Counted from the first letter of the stretch, positions 1 to 11,473 are shown. The stretch is 64,000 nt of DNA from Adiantum capillus-veneris (GCA_014529385.2 CM043960.1:122974543-123038542), one strand, 5' to 3'. A program made the numbers and translations. Notes: a model not told the origin generated them from the sequence alone.

Positions 1-480
1 AAGGCACACATATGAAATGGATTGTTCTCTAAATAACAAATAATGCATACTCTTAAATAACCATAAAAACTTCACTCATCAAATCAAAACACATTACAAA
101 AAAACCCATTAAAAGATTAATCTTTTTGAACAAAAACAATTATATGTGATATGAATGCAGGTCTATGCTTAAGCAAAATGCAACTTCTAAAAAAGCACCA
201 TCAGTATTTAATTTTGAGTTTGCACATAAAATATAAATCGTAAAAATCTTGCAAGAGTCTCCTTTGTACAGAGATCTCTTTCTATTAAAAAAATCAATAC
301 ATCCTTTTCTTGGGCTCCCACATGGGATTTTCATCACATAATTTCTTTTTCCAAAAAATTTGTCCACCTCATCTTGAGCTCCCACTTGGGATTTAAGGAT
401 TGTCTTACACATTAAAATCAAACACATTCTCAATAGAGTCAAAGTAATCTAACTTCAGAGTGGTGATATGAGCTGCATAA
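1..480. other. AT-rich sequence without recognisable gene
   Basis: I see no recognisable coding sequence here. A short unsupported minus-strand reading frame at 140-442 has no family motif. A phrase meaning 'ctcccac(a/t)tgggatttt' occurs twice (about 316-333 and 379-396), so the stretch is probably old repeat-derived DNA. Confidence 0.5.
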
Positions 481-481
481 T

Positions 482-975
482 AAAGACATTGCGTATGTGT
501 GATACATAGACCCAAGGTATGCTAAACGTGTCTTGGCAAGAAACTATAGCTCAAGATAACACACCCGGTCAAGCCGTATGACCATGTGGAAAATTGAGAC
601 TATAAAATTTGTAGCTACATAGAAAGAAAGCTTATGGATAGCTAGAAGAACTGAAGTGTCCTATATTAACCTAATGTGACCCATCACTTTGAAAGGTCAA
701 AGAACTGAAGGTAAAAATCTATAGCTCAAGATGACACACCCGATCAAGCCATATGACCATGTGACAAATTGAGACTATATTTGTAATTATATACAAATAA
801 AGACACTATGTATGTGTGACACACAGACCCAAGGTATGCTAGAAGTGTCTTGGCAAGAAACTATAGCTCAAGATAACACACCCTGTCAAGCCATATGACC
901 ATGTGGAAAATTGAGACTATAAAATTTGTAACTACATAGAAAAGAAAGCTTTATAGATAGCTAGAAGAACTAAAG
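482..975 (+). repeat. 317-bp-period direct repeat
   Basis: The block that starts at 482 (aaagacattgcgtatgtgtg) recurs at 799 in nearly the same form and runs for about 175 bp each time. A partial third copy lies between them at about 718-784 and covers only the middle of the unit (tatagctcaagat, acacaccc, caagccatatgaccatgtg). The arrangement is a tandem duplication of a roughly 317-bp segment that already contained a partial copy. No reading frame is shared by the copies. Confidence 0.75.
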
Positions 976-991
976 GTAAAAATCAATAGTC

Positions 992-1108
992 AATACTCAC
1001 AAATCCGAGTTTAAAGCAAATAATCCCTGTTTGCAAGTATATTCCAAGTGTTGTGATAATTAATACTCACATATCCGAGTTTAAAGCCAATATTACCTGT
1101 TTGCAAGT
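992..1108 (+). repeat. Short direct repeat, two 47-bp copies 70 bp apart
   Basis: Copies at 992-1038 and 1062-1108 share 'aatactcaca', 'atccgagtttaaagc' and 'cctgtttgcaagt', with a few substitutions. It follows directly on the 317-bp repeat and may be part of the same decayed element. Confidence 0.7.
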
Positions 1109-1275
1109 CCTCCTAAAGGGCTCCTAAATGCAGGGACTATTAACAAACTAGAATGTCTTTTCTGCTTAAGCTAGCTGGTGCTGGTCTTGCTATCGTTAAC
1201 CTTAACACTATGGCCAATAAGAGCTTTATCCTTGGTGGCAACCCCAATGGTCAAGACAGTCTTGGCTTTTCGTTA

Positions 1276-1446
1276 TTGCTTATGGTCTCAGGGTGGCTCC
1301 CTTTGCCAACCAATGTATGGTCTAGGGTTGGATGCCATGGCTCGGTTGGAGCATGCATGGCTTTCATTACAACTTTCATTACAACTTTTGGTTGTTGCTT
1401 ATGGTCTCATGGTGGCTCCCTTTGCCAGCCAATGTATGGTCTAGGG
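1276..1446 (+). repeat. Direct repeat, two 52-bp copies 119 bp apart
   Basis: The block beginning 'ttgcttatggtctca' at 1276 recurs at 1395 with two or three differences. The duplication leaves two overlapping plus-strand reading frames open across 1153-1449, but neither shows a known domain, and their openness follows from the repeat. Confidence 0.7.
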
Positions 1447-1449
1447 TAG

Positions 1450-2241
1450 AATTCCAACCAATCTCTGCATTGAAACCCCACATTTTGACTCCTTGAGCCA
1501 TAATTTCCTCAAGAAACTCCTCATACTAAATGTTGGCCTCGAAAAAAACACCATAAATACTAGAGGGACACATCTGGAACATGGTCTACATCTCTAACTC
1601 GATAAAAACCCCATACAAGGCATGCAACAATGGATAGGGATGTTAGCAATATTAGCTTGTGCATAGTTTTTTTCATACTCATATGGTAAATTTACCACAC
1701 TTTCATACTCAAAACATTATTTGGTGTACAATGTGTAAGATATAATCAAAAATATTTACCATGCTTTCTGTCTACGACAAATTGAAATTTAGACTCAACA
1801 ATAGCCAAAGAGGAGCGCAAGTTTCTCAAGGGAGTGGCCGACCAATTTCAAGCTGCAAATAATACTTAAAGGTCACAAGAAGCATATTCTTTTGTTCCCC
1901 ATCACGTACAATCCATATTAGCTAAACAAGAGCTCAACTCAGATTGTACAGAATCTTTTAGACTCTTTAAGTCCTTTTTGAGCACAAGTTGGCCTACACA
2001 TTACTAAGACCTTACAACATAGTCAACCTCAAGTATGGTATCCGACATATAGAATGTCATGGGAATCTAAATCATACTATATTCCAAAGTCTGATAACCG
2101 TATACATCCCCCAATGGTTGCCATAAGGAAAAGTGTAGTGATTGTCTAATCTAGGGCTATTGAGTGCCTGAGAAACCAGGAAAATGCAGCGAGTATCGTA
2201 CATGAGAAAACAAGGTAGGGGATGGGACAGAGAGAGAATAC
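1450..2241. other. Intergenic stretch, no gene seen
   Basis: Later exons of the GH28 fragment that ends at 2242 would be expected here on the minus strand. I looked for the family's catalytic motifs (NTD, G-DD, GHG, R-K) and did not see them. Confidence 0.4.
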
Positions 2242-2655
2242 TTGAGAGCCTAGCATGACAGCGTCCTTGTCCAAAAACAGTGTAAGATGACTAATCAGCT
2301 TGAAGCTTCCCATCAGCCATCGTCCAACAGGAACATAGAGCTGGGCACCCCTCTTATCCTCAAAAGAGTTGAGGTAAAAGATGGCATTTGTAAACGCATG
2401 AGTATTAATGGTAACTCCATCACCAACTGCACCGAATTCAGTGATGGTGACGCTATGAGGCCTTGCATTTCCGCCCAACTCACTAATGCATACATCAGTA
2501 GTTATGTCACTACGAATTCTCGGAAAGCTTGTTGTGACCTCGGATATGTGCAGGCGGGCAAAGGAACTAGTGGCGGCCCCAAAGAGAAGTAAAATCTAGG
2601 CAAGGGAAACCCCACCAACACCCTACAGTGCAGCATTTCGAAGGTTGAGTCTCAT
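2242..2655 (-). pseudogene. GH28 polygalacturonase-like gene, first-exon remnant with two stops
   Basis: Seen: reading leftwards from the ATG at 2655-2653, the frame holds a hydrophobic leader, then text typical of the plant GH28 N-terminus (HSVTITEFGAVGDG, then NAIFYLNSF, GAQLYVPVGRWL, LTLFLDKDAVMLGSQ), then a GT splice donor after 2242. Known: these proteins are secreted, start with a signal peptide and fold as a right-handed beta-helix that cleaves pectin; the family is about 400-480 residues. Odd: TAG stops at 2625-2623 and 2598-2596 both fall inside the signal peptide, and no downstream exons with the catalytic Asp residues are visible. About 120 codons remain. A cryptic splice bypassing the stops cannot be excluded, but I infer a dead fragment. 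Confidence 0.85.
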
Positions 2656-3406
2656 GAGGCAACGCCTCTAGGTAAAAGAAATCCAGAGAATTAAAAGCAA
2701 ATTCTCTGGCGTATCTTCAGACATCAAACCAGCACAGGTGATATGCATCATTCCCAAAGGTCTGTATAACTAACTACAATTATGTAGACGATATAACACC
2801 AGAGTCTATGTTAAATTGTATGATAGATGACATGACCTTCACAAATAGGAGTCACCATAAGCTTGCCTTAGAGCCTCTTAATATTTTAGACTGAATGTTT
2901 TAACAATCATTGCTTGACACCTCCACCAGCAGTCTATTTGTCTTTGGTTGCATAACAACAGGAACTTCATCTTGAGCTGGACAGTTGTATGTTCAGCCAG
3001 ATATAGGAGCAGCATGCAGTCAAACCTGGGGCGAATCATTGGCCCAAAACAGCATTATTCGCAACTCAAAGATTCATTAAAAGGTGTACACTATAAACCA
3101 CTATTAGGCTATTTGGGAGGTGCGCCTCCTTTTCAGAGTAAGAAAACCATCCTAAAAGATTTTCAAGTTCAACCACCTGAATTTTGAAGCTAATTGATTA
3201 ATTTTATACACCCTAACAAGTTCAAAATGAAGCACAACTACGCACCACAGTACATCGTTGCAAAACTAGCAGGTGAAAGGCATTTCTCTAGGAAGACAGA
3301 CGTTCAAGAAGACTAATGTATTTAAGGCCCATTTAGGGTAGCTTTGGTTTAAGGAGATTACAAAGCATGTATATGTACAGAGTAAACTGAGGCCAAAAGC
3401 AGTCAC
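2656..3406. other. Gap between the two host pseudogenes, no gene seen
   Basis: No further exons of the kinesin (expected downstream of 3407 on the minus strand) and no other motif could be recognised. A short open frame at 2948-3187 on the plus strand has no family resemblance. Confidence 0.4.
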
Positions 3407-4109
3407 CTGCAGATATGAGACTGTTACTGAACCTTGCTCAGAAGATTTATCTGCAAGAATATCCTCCATGGCTCGAACCATGATTCCATGGTCGGTGACC
3501 ATATGCCATGACAGTGCCATTATACCCCTCTAGCACACTCTGCAGGCAAAGAGAAGACGGATGCCAAGTATATACAATCAGATAGTGTTTTAAACATAAC
3601 ATACAAAATATCTTGCAAAATAGGCCACTATCACAAGCCCAACAAACGTCTAAGCAAATATCTTTAGACACGAAGAACAAGCACCCAAAGACTCTATTTC
3701 CATGTCTATAACACTATCTATTGAATAAAATGGGTTGAAAATGGCAGGGGGCAATGAAGGACCTCAACCACAGGCTTTGCCACTACTTCATAGACTCGTT
3801 TCTGAGAAGTGGTTCCATTCAGAATCACATCAAACTGGAACGTCTCACAATCCCAATTATTCTTCCTTAGCTTCAATCGCTTCAGCTGTGTGACAAGTGC
3901 AAAAGACAGATCGATTAAGACAAGGCATTGGCACAATATAGAACCTGTCTTGAGCTAATGCCGGTAAAGTTTCCCATGAAGGAACAAGGTAGGGAATGAG
4001 AAGAAGACCTCTGGCATCAACTCCATGTAATCAGCAAAATCAGCATCATTTTTTAGCTCCTCAGAGTTCCTGGGCCTAAGTCGCACAGCAACTCTTACTC
4101 TTCCTAACA
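3407..4109 (-). pseudogene. Armadillo-repeat kinesin (KIN-UA/ARK) pseudogene, motor-domain start only
   Basis: Seen: three exon blocks with correct splice borders. Block 1 (4109-4009) reads GRVRVAVRLRPRNSEEL and DADFADYMELMPE. Block 2 (3885-3763, 41 codons) reads LKRLKLRKNNWDCETF and SQKRVYEVVAKPVVE. Block 3 (3539-3407) reads VLEGYNGTVMAYG, then in a shifted frame DHGIMVRAMEDILADKS and VTVSYLQ. Known: these match, in order, the N-terminal motor domain of plant ARK kinesins, microtubule motors of about 900 residues that act in root-hair and cell growth. Odd: in block 3 the ATP-binding P-loop (GQTGTGKT) and its flank are gone, and the join near 3494-3500 shifts the frame. Introns remain, so this is not a retrocopy. 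Stalk and ARM repeats are absent. I infer a truncated duplicate. Confidence 0.9.
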
Positions 4110-4394
4110 CTGAACGTAGACTTGCATGAGTTTAAGATTTAAGAGATGGAAAGGAGGCCCCGAAAGGACATGAAAAAGATATCTTTGAAGAGGAATGTAC
4201 TACATAAAAATGCAGATTGAACCTAATCAAATCTCATTACTGTACTTTCCTTGTTTCTTTTGGCTCAATGATAATGCAAGTTCTGTCATGCAGAATGCAC
4301 AGTTCGATGATAAAGTAAGTAACAACCTCCATTGTCATCTTTTCCATTCCGACTTGCTCGACCAGTTAATAATTTTTCAAAAAATCACAGAATT

Positions 4395-4640
4395 TGTTAA
4401 TACCTTCACTTCAGGTCGGAGGCCTGTCAGAGGCTCTGAGGGAGGGGAGAGATGCCGCTTGCAGGGTGCTACTGCCGCTGAGAGGGTGCAACAGTACCAC
4501 ACGCAGACTCCAAGCACGTGTGGGAGCTTGCAGAGACCTCGGCCAGGGGGCGGGAGAGGCCCAGGACCTCGTCTGCGAAGGGTCTGCAACTCGCGGGGGA
4601 GAGAAGCACCTCGTCACTGATGCCCAAATTCAATGAAGAG
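4395..4640 (-). other. GC-rich island upstream of the kinesin remnant
   Basis: This roughly 245-bp patch is strongly GC-rich inside AT-rich surroundings and is open in several frames on both strands. One minus-strand frame is rich in Ser, Pro and Arg, as is the low-complexity leader that precedes the motor domain in ARK kinesins, and it lies about 285 bp upstream of the first recognisable motor exon. It may be the old first exon of that gene. No conserved motif confirms it, and another origin is equally possible. Confidence 0.3.
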
Positions 4641-4699
4641 CAGACGGTGCTCGTAAACAAGTGATAAAATCACAAGGCCTGCCAAAGGCTAGAAAGATA

Positions 4700-7600
4700 T
4701 AAGCCTAGTAAAAAACTGAAGATGAGTAAGATCCTTACAAAGGTCACACACATGCAGATCAACCAAATGAATACGCATTACTACACAAGGGTATCAGATT
4801 CAAACTTTATTAGATTTGAGAATCCCTTGCAATACAAAGCACATGGGCCATTGTAAGCGGCCACAATAGGCATCATACTCTCAAAGTTGTCGAAGAAGCA
4901 CAAGCTTCAAACATCGACAAAAAACTGCATGTGCACAAAATCTGATAATGGTGGGATGGAGGGCTTGCATTTTTTTGCAAACCAATGATGGGCCGCACAA
5001 CTGCTTGATCTGGGCCAACTTTGGAGGTGCATGCTTCTTGCCTGTCTTGATCTCCTGATCGGTTCAGTTTGGGTGGCAAACATTGGCATCATTTCAAGAA
5101 GGCAACTATGGTACAACATTGCCAGCACTTTCTGTTGTAATGGAAATGTTGCTTTATCTTGTCCATCGTTTTTTGCAATGCCTGCCTTTGGGTAGCTGTA
5201 AAAACATGTCTAAGTTGGCAAGAACATGACCAACATCAAAGATGAGCATGCTCTCTTGCTTTAGATCTCATTACACAAAATCCGACCCATGCAAGTTCTC
5301 CAAAGCGATTACCAGCACTGCTACACAAAACTGACACACACACACGGCCCCAATATATGCACTTAATATCAACACGAGAAAGTGATAAATTCACACAAGA
5401 TTAACACACTAGTCTACATATGTTTCTCAGCATACCTGATGGCCTCCTCGAAGAGCTCTTCTCTGGCTGGCATAGCCTCAACATCACCTCCAACTATATG
5501 GCCAAGCCTCTATCCCATGCTTGCTCAATGCTCCTTCAGAACCCAACTCCTCTGCCTCCAAGCAATCAGTCAGCAGAGTGATTACTAACAGGCATATGCA
5601 ACAAGTTGTAGATCAGTCTTGGTGCTGTAGGCAATCATGTAGAATCGGAGAAATTTACCTCCTTGTCTCGCCCTCTTTTGTCTCCCAGTCATTCAGCCGC
5701 CTTAGCTCTAGAAAGCAAAAATACTTATACTTTTAAAGGACCGCCTCCCCTACACCTGGACCATATACTGCAACCTCTCAAAGTGGAAACCTGTCACAAA
5801 GAGGCATGCATCTTCTATGGGGCCACAGTTCCGGAATGAACTCGACTGACTATGCTTCTACTCTATTCTCCATGCGGTGCTTGCTCTGCAATCCTGCAAT
5901 TTTGTGCGATTTCTGGTTGCTGGTTTCTACATGCAGTTTTTGGACAGCCATTCTGTCGAGACCCACCGTCTACCCTCTTTTACGGCTAGTTTCAGCCCTA
6001 CTGTATCCCCTTCTTCCCAATCGCAGACACTTCTTATGCGAGGTGTGCAAAGCATGCATATGCAAAAGCAATACATACCCAGTAGAGCAAGAACATGGAG
6101 CTCAAAGCGGCACAACCTTCCAATCCCTACAGTAGTCAGGGCACTCTTTGAAAGAAAGAAACGGGCCCCTTTTTGTTAATCAAGCCTGACAGCCTTAGTA
6201 TGGTTCTCTCAAGGATGGCATGGGGGTGTGAATGGCACTGCTGTAGAGAGAGGATGGGGGAGAGAGAGTGCAAAGAAGTGCAAATGACAAGATGCTAGAA
6301 TCAAAAGGCGTCATGTATCCATGAAATCCATGGCCCTTGCAGCTTCCCGGGATCTGTTGGCATTGTCGAGGGCTTTGGTGAAGGCAAGTTCTCCCTCCCC
6401 TGTCAGCTCGGCATCTCCATACTACTTGCAGAAGATCATAGCTCACTTGATCCCCTGTCAGCTCGGCATCATCCTCCTCCATTTTGTACAGCCCTATAGC
6501 AGCTATGGCGAGCTTGATCACCACACCACCATCGCTGCTTTGACGGCACAACTCCCTTTTGCCCTCTCCTCTTGCTACCGCTCTAGTATTGGGCGAAGAT
6601 GCCCATCTCGGAGATGATCATAGTACTAACATTGTCGAGCAGGGATACCTTGTGGAGCTACGTGTGATAAGGGCAGTAGGGTGAAAGCTCAACATCTCCC
6701 ACTCAACGTCTATGAATGGTGGGACACTTATCGACTCCCGTCAAGACCTGTCATGTAGGAGTTGCAACCGGAGGCTGCCATGGCCCCTAGTGCAACCTCT
6801 CCTGCTACACCTCTCTGCCATGGCCCCCACGACCGAAACCAGAGAAACCCTCATAAGCTAGAGCGTGGAGATCGACGAGAAAAAACAACAAAGGTCCAGG
6901 GTGGTCGAACTTTGATCTATGCAACCAATAGTGGAGTTGTGGGCACTGGGACATTCTACATACCATCTTCACATGGACGCACAGTCTGTGCAATAGTAAG
7001 TGGGGGAGTACTCGATAGTAGCCTAGGGTATCATTGAACTTACACTCCCTCTCATCGTTGCTAAGTCTTTATCATTTAACTTTTAAGCTCGTTTCATGCT
7101 TTCAAATGCACCCCAAAATCTTTTCCTTGGTATTTCATATTTCAAATCTCAAGACGTGTGTATCATTAAATGTACAGAGATTTCATTGAAATGAGTGTCC
7201 ACTATCTTATTTCAACCAATCAGCATTTTTTGCCCATTAAAAATTGCTTGAAAATACAACTCAATCTTTTTTCTATTTTAGTCAGCAAAAAGAGAAGGCA
7301 TCACTATAGCCTTTGCCCTTTGGGCAGGCCAAAAAACCTAGGTTTACTGTAGTCCCACAATTTTCAAATTTACCACGAAAACCCAAAGCCCTATTTGCAA
7401 GCATCTCTCCCTCTCTCTCACACCATTTTCCTCTTGAATAAAAGGTCTTGAGTTCAACTCTCCTCGTCGAATAGATCTTTGAGATCTCTAGGGATAGTTT
7501 CCTACGACGTTAAAATACTCTTCTTCTTCTTCTTCTTCTTCTTCTCTCTCTCTCTCTCTCATCGAGACTCGATAGTCAATGATATATTGAATATTTCCCT

Positions 7601-8600
7601 TATATTTAAGGCTTTGTCACACAAACAGAGTTTGGTTGATTGCATAAATCAAGGGGTAGGTTATGTACAAAGGGAATTTAAGGGCCATTCATGTGCATAA
7701 ATTAGTAAAGAAGTAAATTGTGTGGAAGCAACAAATTCTGTACAAGGCATAGCAGAGAAAAACTTAGAGGAGTGGGCTAATGCTTGCGTAAAGAAGAGAG
7801 CAAGGAGAGATTAAAGGACATTCGGTTTTCCTCATGCTCTCTTGGCAAAAGGGCTCAAATTTTCTTACTTTCGCTCTCGAGTAATGTGTGGCAGCATAAG
7901 AGCACTTTCACTCATCACAATTAAGCAAAAGTTAACTACATATTATCTTTGGTTGTAATTAAACATTGCATTCTAATTTGGTGTAAAAACCTTCAAATTT
8001 TGTCAATTTACCTCTGTTGTTTCACATATGCAGGTTTGCCAAGTTTTTGAAAAAAAGTTTATTTGGAGCACTGCACGACACAATGCTAGGATTCTGCAAT
8101 CATTCTTTCCCAGGAGGGACTAATGGAAGGGTTATCTCTACAGTATTGTTTCCACCAGAGTTTGGCATCTCCGATGGGTCGAAACATTCCTAACATTGCC
8201 TAATTTTCCGAAGCAGTTCCTACTGCCAAGAAATAATCATCCATGGCATCGAGCCAGGTTTCGGCATCACGTTCTAAGTTGGTTCCTTCTCCCTTGAAAG
8301 TTGGGAGTTGAACTTGTTTTAACAGTAGTTTCTTTTCCTGGGTGGGAGTATAGAGACTTTTTGTGTTTCCCTAGGTTTGTAATTAATGAAAATCTTTTAG
8401 TGATTACACTACTTTTATTTTGTCATGCAAGTTTTCTAATCTATATACTTTTAAAACAATGAAAATAGAAATCTGACAATCATTCTCACCATCTTACTTA
8501 AACTACACAAGCATGTCATAAAACCATGGTGTATACAAAGGTTAATACAACACTGACTCATACTATGTACAAGATGGACTCAGACTATATACAATGTGTA
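4700..8600. other. Long stretch with no gene I can support
   Basis: Many short frames occur on both strands but none shows a recognisable family. Two points are worth recording. A 19-20-bp direct repeat (ccctgtcagctcggcatc) lies at 6397-6415 and 6451-6470. The minus strand there can be read as a charged helical tail ending NRSREAARAMDFMDT and a stop near 6314, which looks exon-like but which I cannot name. The rest is AT-rich and featureless. Confidence 0.35.
7519..7560 (+). repeat. (CTT)n(CT)n microsatellite
   Basis: A pure CTT run passes into a pure CT run. It inflates a short plus-strand reading frame across it, which should not be treated as a gene. Confidence 0.9.
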
Positions 8601-8605
8601 ATTCT

Positions 8606-9046
8606 CTAGATCAACGTTCTCTTCACCATTGGTGGGTCTGACAAGGGATCAAAAAATATGACAACTTTTGGTCCCCTAAAATTTGGGCCTACCCTCATGG
8701 GCCTGATCCTACCTGGGTATATTACTATGGCTACTTGATCATATACCCACTGATTTTGTGACACTTCTACCCCATCTATAATAATGGTCTGATCTGGATC
8801 TTCAGTCCCACTGAAAAAGAAAACTTTGATGGTCTGAAGTGTTTCAGCCCACTTGAGTCTTTTCAGATTGAGTGTCAACCCTTCTAACTGTCCCGCATCA
8901 ATCAAGAAAATTCGGCCAAATTGTGACCAGCTGATTCCCCATGTAGGAGGAGGGGAAAACATTAAATCTAACAATTGCATGATGCTCTTGTGAAGTACAA
9001 AGTTATTGGAGCTGCAAGCAGCCTCGAACATGATGTTGAAAATCAC
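8606..9046 (-). CDS. Unassigned 146-codon open frame
   Basis: I do not recognise this protein. It starts with ATG at 9046-9044 and ends at 8606 without interruption. It is hydrophobic to neutral, with PPPTWG near residue 33, a run of three Phe near 75, and a C-terminal half rich in Pro, Val and Arg (GRIRPMRVGPNF). There is no zinc knuckle, protease or polymerase motif. It lies about 145 bp downstream, in its own direction, of a sequence resembling a tRNA-Met primer-binding site at 9201-9191, so it could be the first part of a decayed retroelement gag. It may also be a chance frame. Confidence 0.3.
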   Translation of the reverse strand: MIFNIMFEAACSSNNFVLHKSIMQLLDLMFSPPPTWGISWSQFGRIFLIDAGQLEGLTLNLKRLKWAETLQTIKVFFFSGTEDPDQTIIIDGVEVSQNQWVYDQVAIVIYPGRIRPMRVGPNFRGPKVVIFFDPLSDPPMVKRTLI

Positions 9047-9190
9047 AAACTTTTGGTAAGCTTGGCGGATATTTTACTATATTGATAGGGAAATTCTCAT
9101 TTCACAATATACCATAATTAAAAATGCAATATAGATTGTGCCTATTTTTTCAACTTTTACTCTCCTAAGGTCAGGACCTTATTAAACCAT

Positions 9191-9201
9191 GCTCCGATAC
9201 C
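9191..9201 (-). other. Possible primer-binding site and LTR edge of a decayed retroelement
   Basis: On the minus strand the text reads ggtatcggagc, one mismatch from the initiator-Met primer site ggtatcagagc used by the other retroelements in this window. Just upstream of it (plus strand 9205 on) the sequence starts tgtaaggtcccc, as an LTR end would. The supposed LTR would then be split by the TTAA-flanked element at 9310-10648. A second LTR was not found, so this remains tentative. Confidence 0.35.
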
Positions 9202-9309
9202 GCTTGTAAGGTCCCCAATCCCACCGACACCAAAAATGGGATGGTACCATTGACAAGTCTCTAGGCCTACTAAACAGGTCTCTAGGCCTACTAAAGTCAG
9301 AGTCCTTAA

Positions 9310-10648
9310 CCCTAGAATGGTAACCTAACAGGACATAAAAGTGTCCTTTCAGGGTTTTGGAAAATTTTCCAAAACCATAGTAGATCCACTCAGTTTGAAA
9401 AATCCTTTCATGAGCTTATAGTTCAATAACTACTACATATGGAAAAAATGAGAAACTTGTAATTTTTCTCATCCCTTGGTTACTACAAGCCTCCAAAGTT
9501 GATGGACCAGTGCATTTTGCCCAAAACAACAATTTCTTACGGTTGATTGCATATAAATAAGAGTGGAGATTTTTGTAGGACATGAGATAAAATGCCTAGT
9601 TAACTTCAATGGGTTGGTGACCAAAACATATGGTTGCTTTTACCTCACTAAATTTTTTTTGGGGCAAAAAAATAGGTACAAAAAAGTTGCATTTTTGCCA
9701 TTCTGCGGACCTATCATCAAAGTTTCTATAGTCACGCTCAATACAGATACTATATACATGTTTTCTTAGTTCCCTTTGGGCCTTTGGATTCAAAAGGAGC
9801 CATGGAGCATGTCAAAAGGATAATGGATCTCTTACAATTGGAACCTTGGGGGCAATGATAAAGTGCTAAATACAGCAAACATGAAAAAACTGGGTTTAGC
9901 ATTATGACCTCTAGAAACCCATAGAAACTACTCAATATCTAGCCAAGTTTGTAGTCTATGATTAGATATGGTTACTACCTACAAAATACACACAATTGGC
10001 CTAAGAAACTAGCAATATTGAGAAAGTTATACTTGCTACTCTAAAATGTATCGTACTCTTCAGCAATCAAATAACTCAACCATCATCATATACTATGCTA
10101 TATAGCATATTAGGTCCCCCAAAACTCAAGGAATATTAGATTTATGTTATACATTACATTTACACAATCAAAATTGAATTTGGATATCAAGAAAGCCACC
10201 AAAAAAATCATAAAAGTGCTAATTTTGGCCAAAAAACAGGATTATGCAATTCTTGTAAATTGGTCATAACTTTCAATTTTAACACTTAGCTCTCCCTACA
10301 AGCATCAAAACATGTTGAGAACTATGAAGGCCTAACCTCTTGCCATCTAAACCTCACAAACATGAAGTTTAGGGTGGTATAGTTGCCAAAAATTTAAAAA
10401 AAAAACCAATAACAAGACCCGTTTTTTCACACAGTTTAGGTTCAAAAATGTTGTGCAAGAGTAAGGTTAATGGTGAGATCGATACTAAAAAAAAATGCTA
10501 AGTTTTTTTCAGCTCATAAGGCAATTTTGTGGATATATAGCACCTAGAAATTCATTTTCATACTCTTCAAATAATTCAAGCAAAATGGTCACTTAACAGG
10601 ACACAAAAGTGTCCAAGGACATAAAAGTGTCCTGTTACCATTCTAGTG
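9310..10648. mobile_element. Non-autonomous piggyBac-like element flanked by TTAA
   Basis: Seen: TTAA at 9306-9309 and again at 10649-10652. Immediately inside are inverted ends ccctagaatggtaac (9310-9324) and gttaccattctagtg (10634-10648), which match with one mismatch. Just inside both ends lie short palindromes of the form ggacayaaaagtgtcc, one on the left and two on the right. The 1339-bp interior is AT-rich and has no transposase. Known: piggyBac elements insert at and duplicate TTAA, and classical members begin CCCTAGAA. Inference: this is a MITE-like derivative of a piggyBac-type element. Such elements are not common in plant annotation. A coincidental inverted repeat is the alternative. 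Confidence 0.6.
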
Positions 10649-11174
10649 TTAAAAAAGAAAAATTCCAGGGAATTCACCCTTACCATTGAGAATGGTTTAG
10701 GTTTATAGCCCTAGAAAGAGACCTAATCCTGTCTCGCAGTGAAAACGGGACCATAAAAAAAAAAATCCAGCCCTATAACTTCATCATTCAGATTATGGTT
10801 TCCTTAGCCAACGCTTTTTTCGCCCTAACATATGTGAGGGCACAGTCATTGGTAGATTCCTCTTCCAAGTGAAGAAGTTTCTAAACGTTTTAGTGCGTGG
10901 AATAGATAGTTACCTGACTAATCAGGTCCACCCGTCCATGATTGACAACGTTAGTCAATCCCCACTTACCACCCCACACTAACACATGATTCTGTGTTGT
11001 TTAATTACTACCATATTCTTTTCACAATTAAAACAATGATTCCTTTTAACTTTCACAACTGCAATTCATTAAGACAACCTTTGAAAACAGTATTGAAGAC
11101 ATTCTTTCAGTAAACAAACATCTTTAGACTTAAGACAAGGTACTGTCATTCAGAAGTATCTCTGACTAGTACTG

Positions 11175-11473
11175 GCTTGTCTCAAGACCACCTATACAGG
11201 GGTGAAAAAACGGCACCCATTCATTATTTATAAAAACCGGGGTGGAAAAAGCCATCACCCAATGTCCGAGCGCCCATACGCCAATCGACTGCCCATACAA
11301 CCGGGCGGTTCCTCTAGGATAAACTTGAAAGTACTATCCACAAACATAAACAAGCACGGGGTAAAGACTCCACGCGTGCTGAGGAGACCGACTCTTCCAT
11401 GATGATATCACCATCATTACTCATTACTTGGAGTAAAATATTTCCAAGGAATCAGAGGTGTCTTGAGACAAGC
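11175..11473. repeat. Inverted repeat pair with about 260-bp spacer
   Basis: gcttgtctcaagaccacct at 11175-11193 is mirrored by aggtgtcttgagacaagc at 11456-11473, with one extra base on the left. Weaker symmetry continues outside (ttaagaca near 11131 and gtcttaag near 11474). The unit is MITE-sized, but I see no clear target duplication. The reading frame at 11202-11402 between the arms has no recognisable motif. Confidence 0.5.

Noticed and set aside
4195-4636. Plus-strand frames across the GC-rich island, possible gene
   Set aside because: All frames are long there because of base composition, and none has a family motif; the only contextual reading is a possible kinesin leader on the other strand.
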